This document shows, piece after piece, positions 1 to 7,151 of a stretch of DNA of 10,290 nucleotides. The position numbers were made by a program, and so were the translations under genes. This DNA comes from Prevotellaceae bacterium. GTDB lineage: Bacteria > Bacteroidota > Bacteroidia > Bacteroidales > Bacteroidaceae. Position 1 is the first letter of the stretch. Every line of letters starts with the position of its first letter. The notes under the pieces are model-generated. The model was not told where the DNA came from. It made no database searches and saw only the letters and a list, made by a program, of their open reading frames with translations. The stretch lies in NCBI GenBank assembly GCA_031262265.1, contig JAISIB010000028.1, positions 1-10,290 of the forward strand, read 5' to 3'.

Positions 1-1019
1 CCGTTGCCTCCGACAAATTATACTTGACGGGGTTGTCTGAGGGAAAGGGATATATGTACGTTTTTGACTTGACGGGGAAACTTTTGAACAAAGTTGCGTA
101 CGGTAACGAATGGACAGAAAGTTATAACGGACCACGCGGTACTCTTACCATTAACGGTGGAAAAATTTATCTGATTAGCGGAGTCGGCGAACTCTATTGC
201 TTCGACCAAGCAACACTGAATGTGCTGTGGAAAAAAGACTTGCTCAAAGAATTTAATTCGTCCAATATTACGTGGGGAATCAACGAAGCTCCACTGATCA
301 TCGGAGAAAAACTTATTGCCACGCCTGGCGGCAAGCAGCACAATATGGTGGCTTTAAACAAGAATACGGGCGAATTGATCTGGAGCAGTCCGGGCGAAGG
401 AGATCTCTCGGCCTACTGTTCACCACTCTATATCGGCGATCAACAAGTACCTATTGTTACGACAATGACCGCCAATCATATTATAGGTATCAATGCCGAA
501 ACGGGCGAGAAGTTATGGTCTCATCCGAATAAGAATCAACACGCCGTACACGCAAATACTCCGATATACGGAGGAGACGGTATGGTGCTTTACGTAAGCG
601 GGTATGGTCGGGGATCTACCATGCTTCGTTTGACGAACGGCGGGCGTGGTATCGAAGAAGTCTGGTTCGCCAAAGAATTAGATAACCGTATCGGCGCAAT
701 GGTGAAAGTAGGAAAATACGTTTACGGCTCAGGTGATATGAATAGGTTCTGGTTCTGCGCAGACTGGCAAACGGGAGAAATAAAATGGAAAGAGCGAGGT
801 CTCGCAATGGGCAACGTTATTGCGGATAACGGTATGCTTTATTGTTACACCGAACGGGGCAATATGCTTTTGGTAAAAGCTTCTCCCGATAAAATGGACA
901 TAGTTAATCGCTACACGATTACGTTGGGTACCGACCAGCATTGGGCGCATCCTGTTATATACAAAGGTGTGATGTACTTACGGCACGGAAATACGCTGAT
1001 GGCATATAAGATAAAATAA
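1..1019 (+). CDS. PQQ-like (BamB-type) beta-propeller protein, 5' end cut by window
   Basis: The frame is open from the first complete codon at base 3 to the TAA at 1017-1019, so 338 residues are visible and the true start lies upstream. The TTG at 24 is inside a propeller strand and is not a credible start. Blade signatures repeat every 40-60 residues: FDQATLNVLW, LNKNTGELIW, INAETGEKLW and ADWQTGEIKW, the D-x-x-TG-E-x-x-W pattern of PQQ-like/BamB repeats. The chain ends with HWAHPVIYKGVMYLRHG, a closing strand I associate with this family. Such proteins normally act outside the cytoplasmic membrane, but the export signal is outside the window. There is no CXXCH haem site and no evidence of real PQQ binding, so 'PQQ-like' describes the fold only. 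It resembles the next gene, including a shared GYGxG segment, suggesting tandem duplication. Its role in the operon is unknown. Family call firm, function not. Confidence 0.9.
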   Translation, partial: VASDKLYLTGLSEGKGYMYVFDLTGKLLNKVAYGNEWTESYNGPRGTLTINGGKIYLISGVGELYCFDQATLNVLWKKDLLKEFNSSNITWGINEAPLIIGEKLIATPGGKQHNMVALNKNTGELIWSSPGEGDLSAYCSPLYIGDQQVPIVTTMTANHIIGINAETGEKLWSHPNKNQHAVHANTPIYGGDGMVLYVSGYGRGSTMLRLTNGGRGIEEVWFAKELDNRIGAMVKVGKYVYGSGDMNRFWFCADWQTGEIKWKERGLAMGNVIADNGMLYCYTERGNMLLVKASPDKMDIVNRYTITLGTDQHWAHPVIYKGVMYLRHGNTLMAYKIK

Positions 1020-1039
1020 CAACGTCCTATAAAGTCAGC

Positions 1040-2461
1040 ATGAAAAGTAAACGGATAGTAACAAGCATCACCGCGCTGGTCATCGTATTGTATGCCGGCG
1101 TAATTGTCGGGTGGCATCTATATACGCCGCACGAACATCTTACTATCCAAAACCCGGGTGCGGATAATCGACCGGCAGGTGAAACACGCAAAGCGGATGA
1201 TGTGCTGATCGGCGAGTTCTTTATGAAATATACGGATATGCCTGCTTCTTCGCTGAGCGGAAAGTGGAACTGTTTTCGCGGCGAACAGGCGTCTAACACC
1301 ATACGAGCTGCCGAGAGCATACGCACGGATGCCGATTATCCGGTATTGTGGAGCGTAGAGACAGGCGAAGGCCATGCCGCGCCGGTGATTTATGACGGCC
1401 GCGTCTATTTGTTAGATTACAATGAACAGCTAAACTCAGACGCACTGCGTTGCTTCTCATTAGAAACGGGAGAAGAACTTTGGCGACGCTGGTATCGGGT
1501 GCCCATTAAAAGGAATCATGGTTTCTCACGAACGGTGCCTGCCATAGGAGATGACTATATTATTACGATTGGCCCCGAAGGTCACGTCATGTGTTGCGAC
1601 CCTTTGACCGGCGAGATGAAGTGGTCTTTGGATATGCAAAAGACTTATCAGACAGAGGTGCCTTTTTGGTATACCGGGCAATGTCCGCGCGTAGACGATG
1701 GCATATTGATTTTGGCGCCGGCGGGTGAGGAAACGCTCTTAGTAGGCTTGGATTGCCGCACGGGAGAGAAACGTTGGGAAACCCCTAACACGCTTCACTA
1801 TAAAATGTCCCACTCTTCGGTCATGCCCGTGACACTGGGCGGGAAAAGAATGTATGTGTATATCGGTATCGGCGGCGTATGCGGCGTTTCGGCAGAAGAA
1901 AGCGACAGAGGAAAGTTACTGTGGAGCGCGAGCAAATGGCAACCGTCGGTTGTCGCGCCTTCTCCGGTACAGATCTCTCCCAATCGTTTGTTTATGGTAG
2001 CAGGTTACGGTACGGGCGGAGCGTTGTTGCAAGTAGATCGTACGGGCAACGGGTGGACGGCTACGGTGCTTGACCAATACAAACCGAACGTAGGAATATC
2101 CAGCGAGCAGCAAACGCCCATATTCTATAACAATATGCTTATTAGCGTCATGCCGAAAGACGGCGGCGCACAGCGTGGGCAACTTGTCTGCTACGCTCCG
2201 TCCGATTTGCACGTTCCTATTTGGACTTCGGCAGCCGATGAGCGTTTCGGGTTAGGTCCTTACGTGATTATCAACGACAAATTGTTCGTTTTCAAAGAAG
2301 ACGGCGAGTTGTATGTGTACGAGATCTTGCAGAATCAAATGAGACTTTTGAAAAAACAACGTATCATGGACGGCGTAGATGCGTGGGGACCGCTCGCCTA
2401 TGCCGATGGTATGCTGATAGTGCGGGATGCGCATGTAGTGAAATGCCTTAAAATAATATAG
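1040..2461 (+). CDS. Membrane-anchored PQQ-like (BamB-type) beta-propeller protein
   Basis: This 473-residue protein starts at the ATG at 1040, 20 bases after the previous stop, with no Shine-Dalgarno sequence. Residues about 5-25 form one hydrophobic segment after a basic start (MKSKR), read as an uncleaved signal anchor with the rest outside the membrane. Blade signatures include FSLETGEELW, CDPLTGEMKW, LDCRTGEKRW and a looser one ending GKLLW. The C-terminus (AWGPLAYADGMLIVRD) parallels the closing strand of the upstream protein, and both have a GYGxG segment followed by a similar hydrophobic stretch, so the two are probably tandem paralogues. About nine cysteines are present, including an adjacent pair at residues 185-186 in a blade. 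Adjacent cysteines near the cofactor occur in methanol dehydrogenases, but the surrounding sequence here differs. No haem motif is present. It may be a structural or substrate-binding partner of the iron-sulfur proteins downstream. Fold secure, function unknown. Confidence 0.9.
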   Translation: MKSKRIVTSITALVIVLYAGVIVGWHLYTPHEHLTIQNPGADNRPAGETRKADDVLIGEFFMKYTDMPASSLSGKWNCFRGEQASNTIRAAESIRTDADYPVLWSVETGEGHAAPVIYDGRVYLLDYNEQLNSDALRCFSLETGEELWRRWYRVPIKRNHGFSRTVPAIGDDYIITIGPEGHVMCCDPLTGEMKWSLDMQKTYQTEVPFWYTGQCPRVDDGILILAPAGEETLLVGLDCRTGEKRWETPNTLHYKMSHSSVMPVTLGGKRMYVYIGIGGVCGVSAEESDRGKLLWSASKWQPSVVAPSPVQISPNRLFMVAGYGTGGALLQVDRTGNGWTATVLDQYKPNVGISSEQQTPIFYNNMLISVMPKDGGAQRGQLVCYAPSDLHVPIWTSAADERFGLGPYVIINDKLFVFKEDGELYVYEILQNQMRLLKKQRIMDGVDAWGPLAYADGMLIVRDAHVVKCLKII

Positions 2462-2465
2462 AGTC

Positions 2466-3527
2466 ATGGAGAAAGAAAACGAACAAAAGATGCCGCGTAG
2501 AAAATTTCTGCAAGTAGGCGGCTCAGTACTTGCCGGTGGAACGATTGTCGGCTTGGCCGGCATGCTTTTCCACAAGCGGCTGGTCGTTCAGGACGTTCCT
2601 TATGGAGCTAACATCGTCACTCCGCAACCGGACATTCCGACCTCGCCGTACCGACGGGTAACTTCGATAGAAATACCCGAAGAGATTTCTACTTTTGAAT
2701 TGGCAGAAAATAAATTAGTTGCAGCCACGGCACAAACCGTCTACGTCTATAATGAAACGGGCGAGTTAGAACGTAAATTTTCGCGCTTTGAAAATGAAAT
2801 ATCATACGAGGATAATCGAATATCTTACGGGGAAAATTTGCGCGGAACCGCTTATCTGAACGGCAGCCTGTATCTGCTGTTTCCCACGCATATTGAAGTC
2901 TATACGATAGACGGCAGGAAACTTCGTGAGTGGGTGGCTTGCGACGAACAGTCCGATTATTGTGAAATTGCGGTAGCCCCCGATGGCGTTTTCGTAACGG
3001 ACGCCGCCAACAAGAATATTCATAAGTACACGCTTGACGGGACTTTCGTCAAGTTTATCCAGAGTCCGGACGGTTTTGTCATTCCCAGCTATTCGTTCGG
3101 TATTACCTATTCCGACGGCGTCCTATATTGTTCCAACTCGGGTAGGCATCGAGTAGAGAAATATACCACCGACGGTGAATATCTCGGCTCGTTCGGTGAA
3201 GCGGGTGCAGGCGTCGGCCGGTTCTGCGGCTGTTGCAATCCGGTACACTTGTCGCATACGGCAACGGGCGACATAATTACGTCGGAAAAAGGGATTCCCC
3301 GCATCAGTTGTTACAGTCCGGATGGCAGATTCCAAAGTCTATTGTTGGATACGAAGGTATTGGGCGGCGGCCACACGGCTTATGGGGTGAAAGTGAAAGG
3401 AGATAAATTGTTTGTAGCAGGCGCGAATCGGATAGATACCTATCGTTACGATCAGACTGCCGTCGCTCAAACCGCTTGTGCGGCTTGCGTGGTAAATTGC
3501 CCGCTTCGTCAAGGCATAACCGTATAG
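2466..3527 (+). CDS. Tat-targeted six-bladed (NHL-like) beta-propeller with cysteine clusters
   Basis: This 353-residue protein starts at the ATG at 2466, four bases after the previous stop. Residues 10-30 form a twin-arginine leader: PRRKFLQ followed by a Gly/Ala-rich hydrophobic stretch. No clear A-x-A cleavage site follows, so it may stay membrane-anchored. The body has NHL/six-bladed-propeller repeats such as VFVTDAANKNIHKYTLDGTF and LYCSNSGRHRVEKYTTDGEY. Cysteines stand out in two places: FCGCCNP at residues 253-259 (C254, C256, C257), and the extreme C-terminus, C-x2-C-x3-C-P (C338, C341, C345). Tat export usually goes with cofactor loading in the cytoplasm, so these cysteines could hold a metal or iron-sulfur centre; that is inference. 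The classic haem motif CXXCH is absent. It precedes a second Tat gene whose leader and start region look related. It could be an electron-transfer partner or a scaffold for the polyferredoxin. The specific function is not recognisable. Confidence 0.87.
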   Translation: MEKENEQKMPRRKFLQVGGSVLAGGTIVGLAGMLFHKRLVVQDVPYGANIVTPQPDIPTSPYRRVTSIEIPEEISTFELAENKLVAATAQTVYVYNETGELERKFSRFENEISYEDNRISYGENLRGTAYLNGSLYLLFPTHIEVYTIDGRKLREWVACDEQSDYCEIAVAPDGVFVTDAANKNIHKYTLDGTFVKFIQSPDGFVIPSYSFGITYSDGVLYCSNSGRHRVEKYTTDGEYLGSFGEAGAGVGRFCGCCNPVHLSHTATGDIITSEKGIPRISCYSPDGRFQSLLLDTKVLGGGHTAYGVKVKGDKLFVAGANRIDTYRYDQTAVAQTACAACVVNCPLRQGITV

Positions 3528-3532
3528 AGAGT

Positions 3533-4093
3533 ATGGAAAAGAATAAGCAAAGTCCGATAGCGCGCCGTAAGTTCTTACGCGTAGTAGGTACGACCATAGC
3601 CGGCGGCAGTATCTTGGCGATGGCAGGCGGGTTGGTAAGCAAATTACACGGAGAGGAAGCCGATTATTATTGGCAGATCGACCCCGCAAAGTGTACGCAA
3701 TGCGGCCGTTGCGAGACGCATTGCGTCTTAGCCGTGTCGGCTGTGAAATGTTTCCATGCCAATAAGGTGTGCGGATACTGTGATTTGTGCGGCGGATATT
3801 ATCGTAGTAATGTCAAGGAACTCAATACGGCTGCCGAGAACCTTATGTGCCCGACAGGAGCCATAGAGAGAAAATACGTAGAAGACCCGTATTTTGAATA
3901 TACTATCCATGAAAATTTGTGTAACGGCTGCGGAAAATGCGTAAAAGGGTGCAGTTCGTTCGGCAACGGCTCGCTTTATTTACAAGTAAACCGTGCGCTT
4001 TGTAAAGATTGCAATGAATGTCAAATTGCTACCGTCTGTCCGTCGAACGCAATTACGCGCGTACCGCTAACTACTTCTTATAAACTGAAATGA
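3533..4093 (+). CDS. Tat-exported polyferredoxin (NapG-like [4Fe-4S] protein)
   Basis: I choose the ATG at 3533 (186 residues), five bases after the previous stop. An in-frame ATG at 3476 would add 19 non-conserved residues overlapping the upstream gene and push the Tat motif away from the N-terminus. Residues 9-36 form a twin-arginine leader (ARRKFLR, then a Gly/Ala-rich hydrophobic run) with a possible A-M-A cleavage site. Seventeen cysteines follow: C54-C57-C60-C64, C73, C80-C83-C86, C106 before Pro, C130-C133-C136-C140, and C157-C160-C163-C169 before Pro. Paired ferredoxin-style, this could hold up to four [4Fe-4S] clusters, similar in layout to NapG/MauM-type periplasmic ferredoxins. Its stop overlaps the start of the NapH-like gene by ATGA, the gene order of napGH and mauMN. 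It probably accepts electrons from, or donates them to, that membrane protein on the periplasmic side. The terminal partner is unknown. Confidence 0.92.
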   Translation: MEKNKQSPIARRKFLRVVGTTIAGGSILAMAGGLVSKLHGEEADYYWQIDPAKCTQCGRCETHCVLAVSAVKCFHANKVCGYCDLCGGYYRSNVKELNTAAENLMCPTGAIERKYVEDPYFEYTIHENLCNGCGKCVKGCSSFGNGSLYLQVNRALCKDCNECQIATVCPSNAITRVPLTTSYKLK

Positions 4094-5367
4094 GCGTTCA
4101 ACAAAACCGTTTCCCTAAGCCTGATTTTGAGTCGGGCTATCAATATCCGGATATTACCTATCCTACGAGCAACGAGGATCTATGGTTGACAATAGACGTG
4201 GTTCTGTTAGTCGCCTTAATGAGTATCGTAGCATGGGCAGTCGTTAGGAAACAAACACGAAAACCCGTGTTATGGGTATCGCTGATTTCCATCGCGTATT
4301 TTGGCTTCTTCCGAAGTGGTTGCGTGTGCAGCATCGGCTCCATTCAGAACGTCTCGTTGGCATTGGCGGATAACACATATATCTTGCCTTTGTCGGTATT
4401 GCTCTTTTTTATGCTCCCGATCATTTTTGCGTTCTTCTTCGGCAGAGTATTCTGTGCCGGCGTATGCCCGTTCGGTGCGTTGCAGGAAATAGTAAACGTC
4501 AAAAACTACAAAATACCGCGCAGTATGACCGCCGTATTGGGTCTAATTCCTTGGATATACTTGATCTTTGCCATACTTTACGCCGTTACGCGGAGCGGCT
4601 TTATCATTTGTCATTTCGACCCATTCATTGGTATTTTCCGCTTAGGCGGTGATCTTGGTTTGATCGTATTCGGCGCGCTTCTCCTCGTTACTTCTGTTTT
4701 TACGGGTAGACCCTTTTGCCGTTTTCTCTGTCCGTACGGAGCACTACTCAGTTTGTTTTCCCGCGTATCCCTTTATAAAGTCCAGATAACCAAGCAAACG
4801 TGTATCAATTGCGAGTTATGTCACAACGCCTGTCCCGTAGATGCCATTCGCCCACCCTATGATAACAAAATAAAAGAGAGCCGCGTGCAAGGAGTAAAGC
4901 GCATTGTGAATTATTTCATTGTGCTACCTATCATAATCGGGGTAGGTGCGTTGTTACTGCGTGCCGTAAGTGGCGAGCTGAGCCGTGCAAATAAAGACGT
5001 GCACCTATATGAGTTGGTTATGCAACACGAAAATGATCCGCAGGACGTTCTTCCCGTCGAGTTGGAGGCTTTCTACGGACAAGGAGGTACGCTCGAAAAT
5101 ATCACGACTCGGTATGAAAGCGTACAGACCGACTTCAAACTTTACTCGACCATAGCCGGTGGTTTCATCGGGCTGGTCATCGGATGGATGTTGATTAGCT
5201 TGTCCGTAAAACGCACGCGTATACGCTATGAAATAGATACGGCCGACTGTGTAGCATGCGGTAAGTGCTTCAACTATTGTCCGCAGAACTTAGCTCAAGC
5301 GACCATACATAACGCCCCAAGTAACCATATTCTTGAAACAAATGCCCATGAAGAAAGCAATTCTTAG
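4090..5367 (+). CDS. NapH/NosR-like multi-spanning membrane [4Fe-4S] protein
   Basis: This 425-residue integral membrane protein has about seven hydrophobic segments, at residues near 33-52, 60-76, 93-117, 145-168, 184-205, 270-290 and 353-375. It carries the paired juxtamembrane motifs of the NapH/NosR C-terminal family: GRVFCAGVCPFGAL (C122, C126) and GRPFCRFLCPYGAL (C210, C214). These are followed by one ferredoxin motif, C238-C241-C244-C248-P. A CxC pair (C78, C80) lies in a GCVCSIGSIQN loop, and a last [4Fe-4S] motif (C387, C390, C393, C397-P) sits near the C-terminus. The 60-residue hydrophilic loop and extra C-terminal segment make it longer than typical NapH (about 290 residues). Unlike NosR, no N-terminal FMN-binding domain is visible. 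Family members pass electrons across the cytoplasmic membrane. The start overlaps the polyferredoxin stop (ATGA, 4090-4093), implying translational coupling and a shared complex. Confidence 0.92.
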   Translation: MSVQQNRFPKPDFESGYQYPDITYPTSNEDLWLTIDVVLLVALMSIVAWAVVRKQTRKPVLWVSLISIAYFGFFRSGCVCSIGSIQNVSLALADNTYILPLSVLLFFMLPIIFAFFFGRVFCAGVCPFGALQEIVNVKNYKIPRSMTAVLGLIPWIYLIFAILYAVTRSGFIICHFDPFIGIFRLGGDLGLIVFGALLLVTSVFTGRPFCRFLCPYGALLSLFSRVSLYKVQITKQTCINCELCHNACPVDAIRPPYDNKIKESRVQGVKRIVNYFIVLPIIIGVGALLLRAVSGELSRANKDVHLYELVMQHENDPQDVLPVELEAFYGQGGTLENITTRYESVQTDFKLYSTIAGGFIGLVIGWMLISLSVKRTRIRYEIDTADCVACGKCFNYCPQNLAQATIHNAPSNHILETNAHEESNS

Positions 5368-7150
5368 GAATATCGCCATCGTTTCGGCTATCTTTATCGT
5401 CGCCTTTGCCGCGATGCTTATCACCAACTACTTTCAGGTGCAAGGATTTAGCCCGCTACAAACCGAAGTCGTAGAAACTTTGAAAGAGATCAACGACCAA
5501 AATGCCAATAATCCGGTCATTCAGGAGCAGATACGGCAGTTGGATTTGCTGGCGCGACGCGCCTATTTTGTCAATGAAAGCCATTTGATGTCCGGAGTCT
5601 ATATCTTGTTGGGCATGCTGGCTGTCTTTCTAATCTCTCTTCGGTTGTATTTTGCAAAAGATAAGGACATACCGGCCAAAGAACTCGCTCCGGTGGACGA
5701 ATGGATTGTCAAAACGCAAGCCCGCAAGTATGTTGGCTGGCTTTCCGCAGGACTGGCGGCCGTCGCGCTCGTATTTGTGATTATGAGCTTACCTTATTTG
5801 CGAAACGAGCAACCTGCGGAAGAAAATGTAGCCCAAGAGGAAGCAAATTATGCGACTGAGATAGTAAAATATGATACGGAGATATCGGAACAACTTACGG
5901 AGAAAAATTCACCCGCGCCTGAGATAGTTTCGGAGGAAAGTCCCGAGGCGACAGAAGAGGCGCAACCGATAGCCGCAACGACCGAATCGCCGACACAACC
6001 TGCTATTCCGACTGCCACATCGAATGCTCTTAGAGGGAACAACTCCAATGGTATTTCATCGGCGAAGAACCTACCTATGAAATGGGACTTGGCTAACGGT
6101 ACTAACATCGCATGGAAACAAGACAACCCGCGTCAGGGATATAATTCGCCGGTCATCAATGGTAACAAGGTATTCTTCTCGGGCGCAGATGATCAGGCGC
6201 GCGAACTGTTTTGTCTGGACTTAAATACCGGCCAACGGCTCTGGTCATTACAAGCTACGGACATCCCCGGTTCTCCTGCGCAAATGCCGAAAACAACAGA
6301 GGATACGGGGTTAGCCGCTTCTACTGTTGCGACTAACGGGAAACAGGTTTGTGCTGTTTTCGCTACGGGAGATATTATTTGCGCAAGCACCGAAGGAAAG
6401 CGTTTATGGGCGAAAAATCTCGGACTTCCTGACAACCATTACGGATATGCCTCGTCGCTGCTGATATTTAACGGGATGGTGATCATACAATACGACAATC
6501 AGAACAATCCGCGAGTATTTGCTCTTGATATATCTACCGGCGAAGAACGTTGGAGTAAGAGCCGGTCGGAAAAAGTAACGTGGAGTTCGCCAATGATTGC
6601 GATGGTAGACAACGCTCCTCAGTTGGTTTTAATGGGAAATCCTGCGATTACGGCATACAATCCTACCAACGGCGAACAACTATGGCGTGTGGAATGTCTG
6701 ACCGGCGAAGTTGGTTCCAGCGCGTGCAGTGCCAATGGAATTATCTACGGAGCAAGTGAATATTCCAAACTGGTAGCTATCAACGGGAACGACGGAAGTG
6801 TGCTTTGGGAAAGCAATGAGTATCTTCCCGAAGTATCCAGTCCGGTTGCCACCAAGGAAAATTTATTTTTGGCTACCAGCTACGGCGTAACGGCAGCCTT
6901 CGACGCGACCGGCAAACTGAGCAAAGCGCATGAACTGAATACCCCGTTCTATTCTTCGCCGATCATCGCCGAAGGAAAACTCTACATCATAGACAATGAA
7001 GGGAAGGTCTACATCTTTTCGGCGGACAACGAATTCAATCTCCTCGATTCTTTTGAAACGGGCGAACGGACTTTTGCCACACCGGCCTTTACCGACGGAA
7101 AAATCGTAGTGCGAACGGAAACAAGTATCTATTGTGTAGCGACAACGTAG
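5348..7150 (+). CDS. Three-transmembrane protein with C-terminal PQQ-like beta-propeller
   Basis: I prefer the ATG at 5348 (600 residues, starting MKKAILRN); an in-frame ATG at 5342 is also possible. Either start lies inside the end of the previous gene (overlap of 20 or 26 bases). Hydrophobic segments are at residues about 5-25, 78-100 and 130-152. The basic ends and the positive-inside rule put residues 26-77 outside, 101-129 inside and everything after 152 outside. Residues about 155-240 are a low-complexity linker rich in Glu, Pro, Ala, Thr and Ser, probably disordered. From about 245 to the end is a PQQ-like propeller with blades such as LDLNTGQRLW, LDISTGEERW, YNPTNGEQLW and INGNDGSVLW. 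No haem or clear metal motif is seen. The linker would let the propeller reach partners away from the membrane. It is the fourth propeller gene here and is interleaved with iron-sulfur genes, suggesting one membrane complex. Domain calls firm; function unknown. Confidence 0.9.
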   Translation: MKKAILRNIAIVSAIFIVAFAAMLITNYFQVQGFSPLQTEVVETLKEINDQNANNPVIQEQIRQLDLLARRAYFVNESHLMSGVYILLGMLAVFLISLRLYFAKDKDIPAKELAPVDEWIVKTQARKYVGWLSAGLAAVALVFVIMSLPYLRNEQPAEENVAQEEANYATEIVKYDTEISEQLTEKNSPAPEIVSEESPEATEEAQPIAATTESPTQPAIPTATSNALRGNNSNGISSAKNLPMKWDLANGTNIAWKQDNPRQGYNSPVINGNKVFFSGADDQARELFCLDLNTGQRLWSLQATDIPGSPAQMPKTTEDTGLAASTVATNGKQVCAVFATGDIICASTEGKRLWAKNLGLPDNHYGYASSLLIFNGMVIIQYDNQNNPRVFALDISTGEERWSKSRSEKVTWSSPMIAMVDNAPQLVLMGNPAITAYNPTNGEQLWRVECLTGEVGSSACSANGIIYGASEYSKLVAINGNDGSVLWESNEYLPEVSSPVATKENLFLATSYGVTAAFDATGKLSKAHELNTPFYSSPIIAEGKLYIIDNEGKVYIFSADNEFNLLDSFETGERTFATPAFTDGKIVVRTETSIYCVATT

Positions 7151-7151
7151 T

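Noticed and set aside
24..26. TTG as the start of the first propeller gene
   Set aside because: The frame is open to the window edge and the residues before it (VASDKLYLTG) read as a normal propeller strand, so the gene is cut by the window.
1020..1039. Gap between the first two genes as a promoter site
   Set aside because: Only 20 bases, with no convincing Bacteroidota -33/-7 pair and no terminator before it; a spacer within the operon is simpler.
1592..1597. Adjacent cysteines 185-186 in the second propeller, like the vicinal disulfide of methanol dehydrogenase
   Set aside because: They sit at the blade position where BamB-like repeats have a variable residue before D-P-x-TG, and the surrounding sequence does not match quinoprotein dehydrogenases, so PQQ binding is not supported.
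3476..3532. Upstream in-frame ATG extending the polyferredoxin by 19 residues
   Set aside because: The extension overlaps the cysteine tail of the preceding gene and moves the twin-arginine motif to about residue 29; the ATG at 3533 follows the previous stop directly and gives a normal Tat leader.
4810..4824. C-E-L-C-H matching the haem c motif CXXCH in the NapH-like protein
   Set aside because: It is part of the ferredoxin motif C238-C241-C244-C248-P, so the cysteines are [4Fe-4S] ligands and the histidine is coincidental. No other CXXCH was seen in the window.
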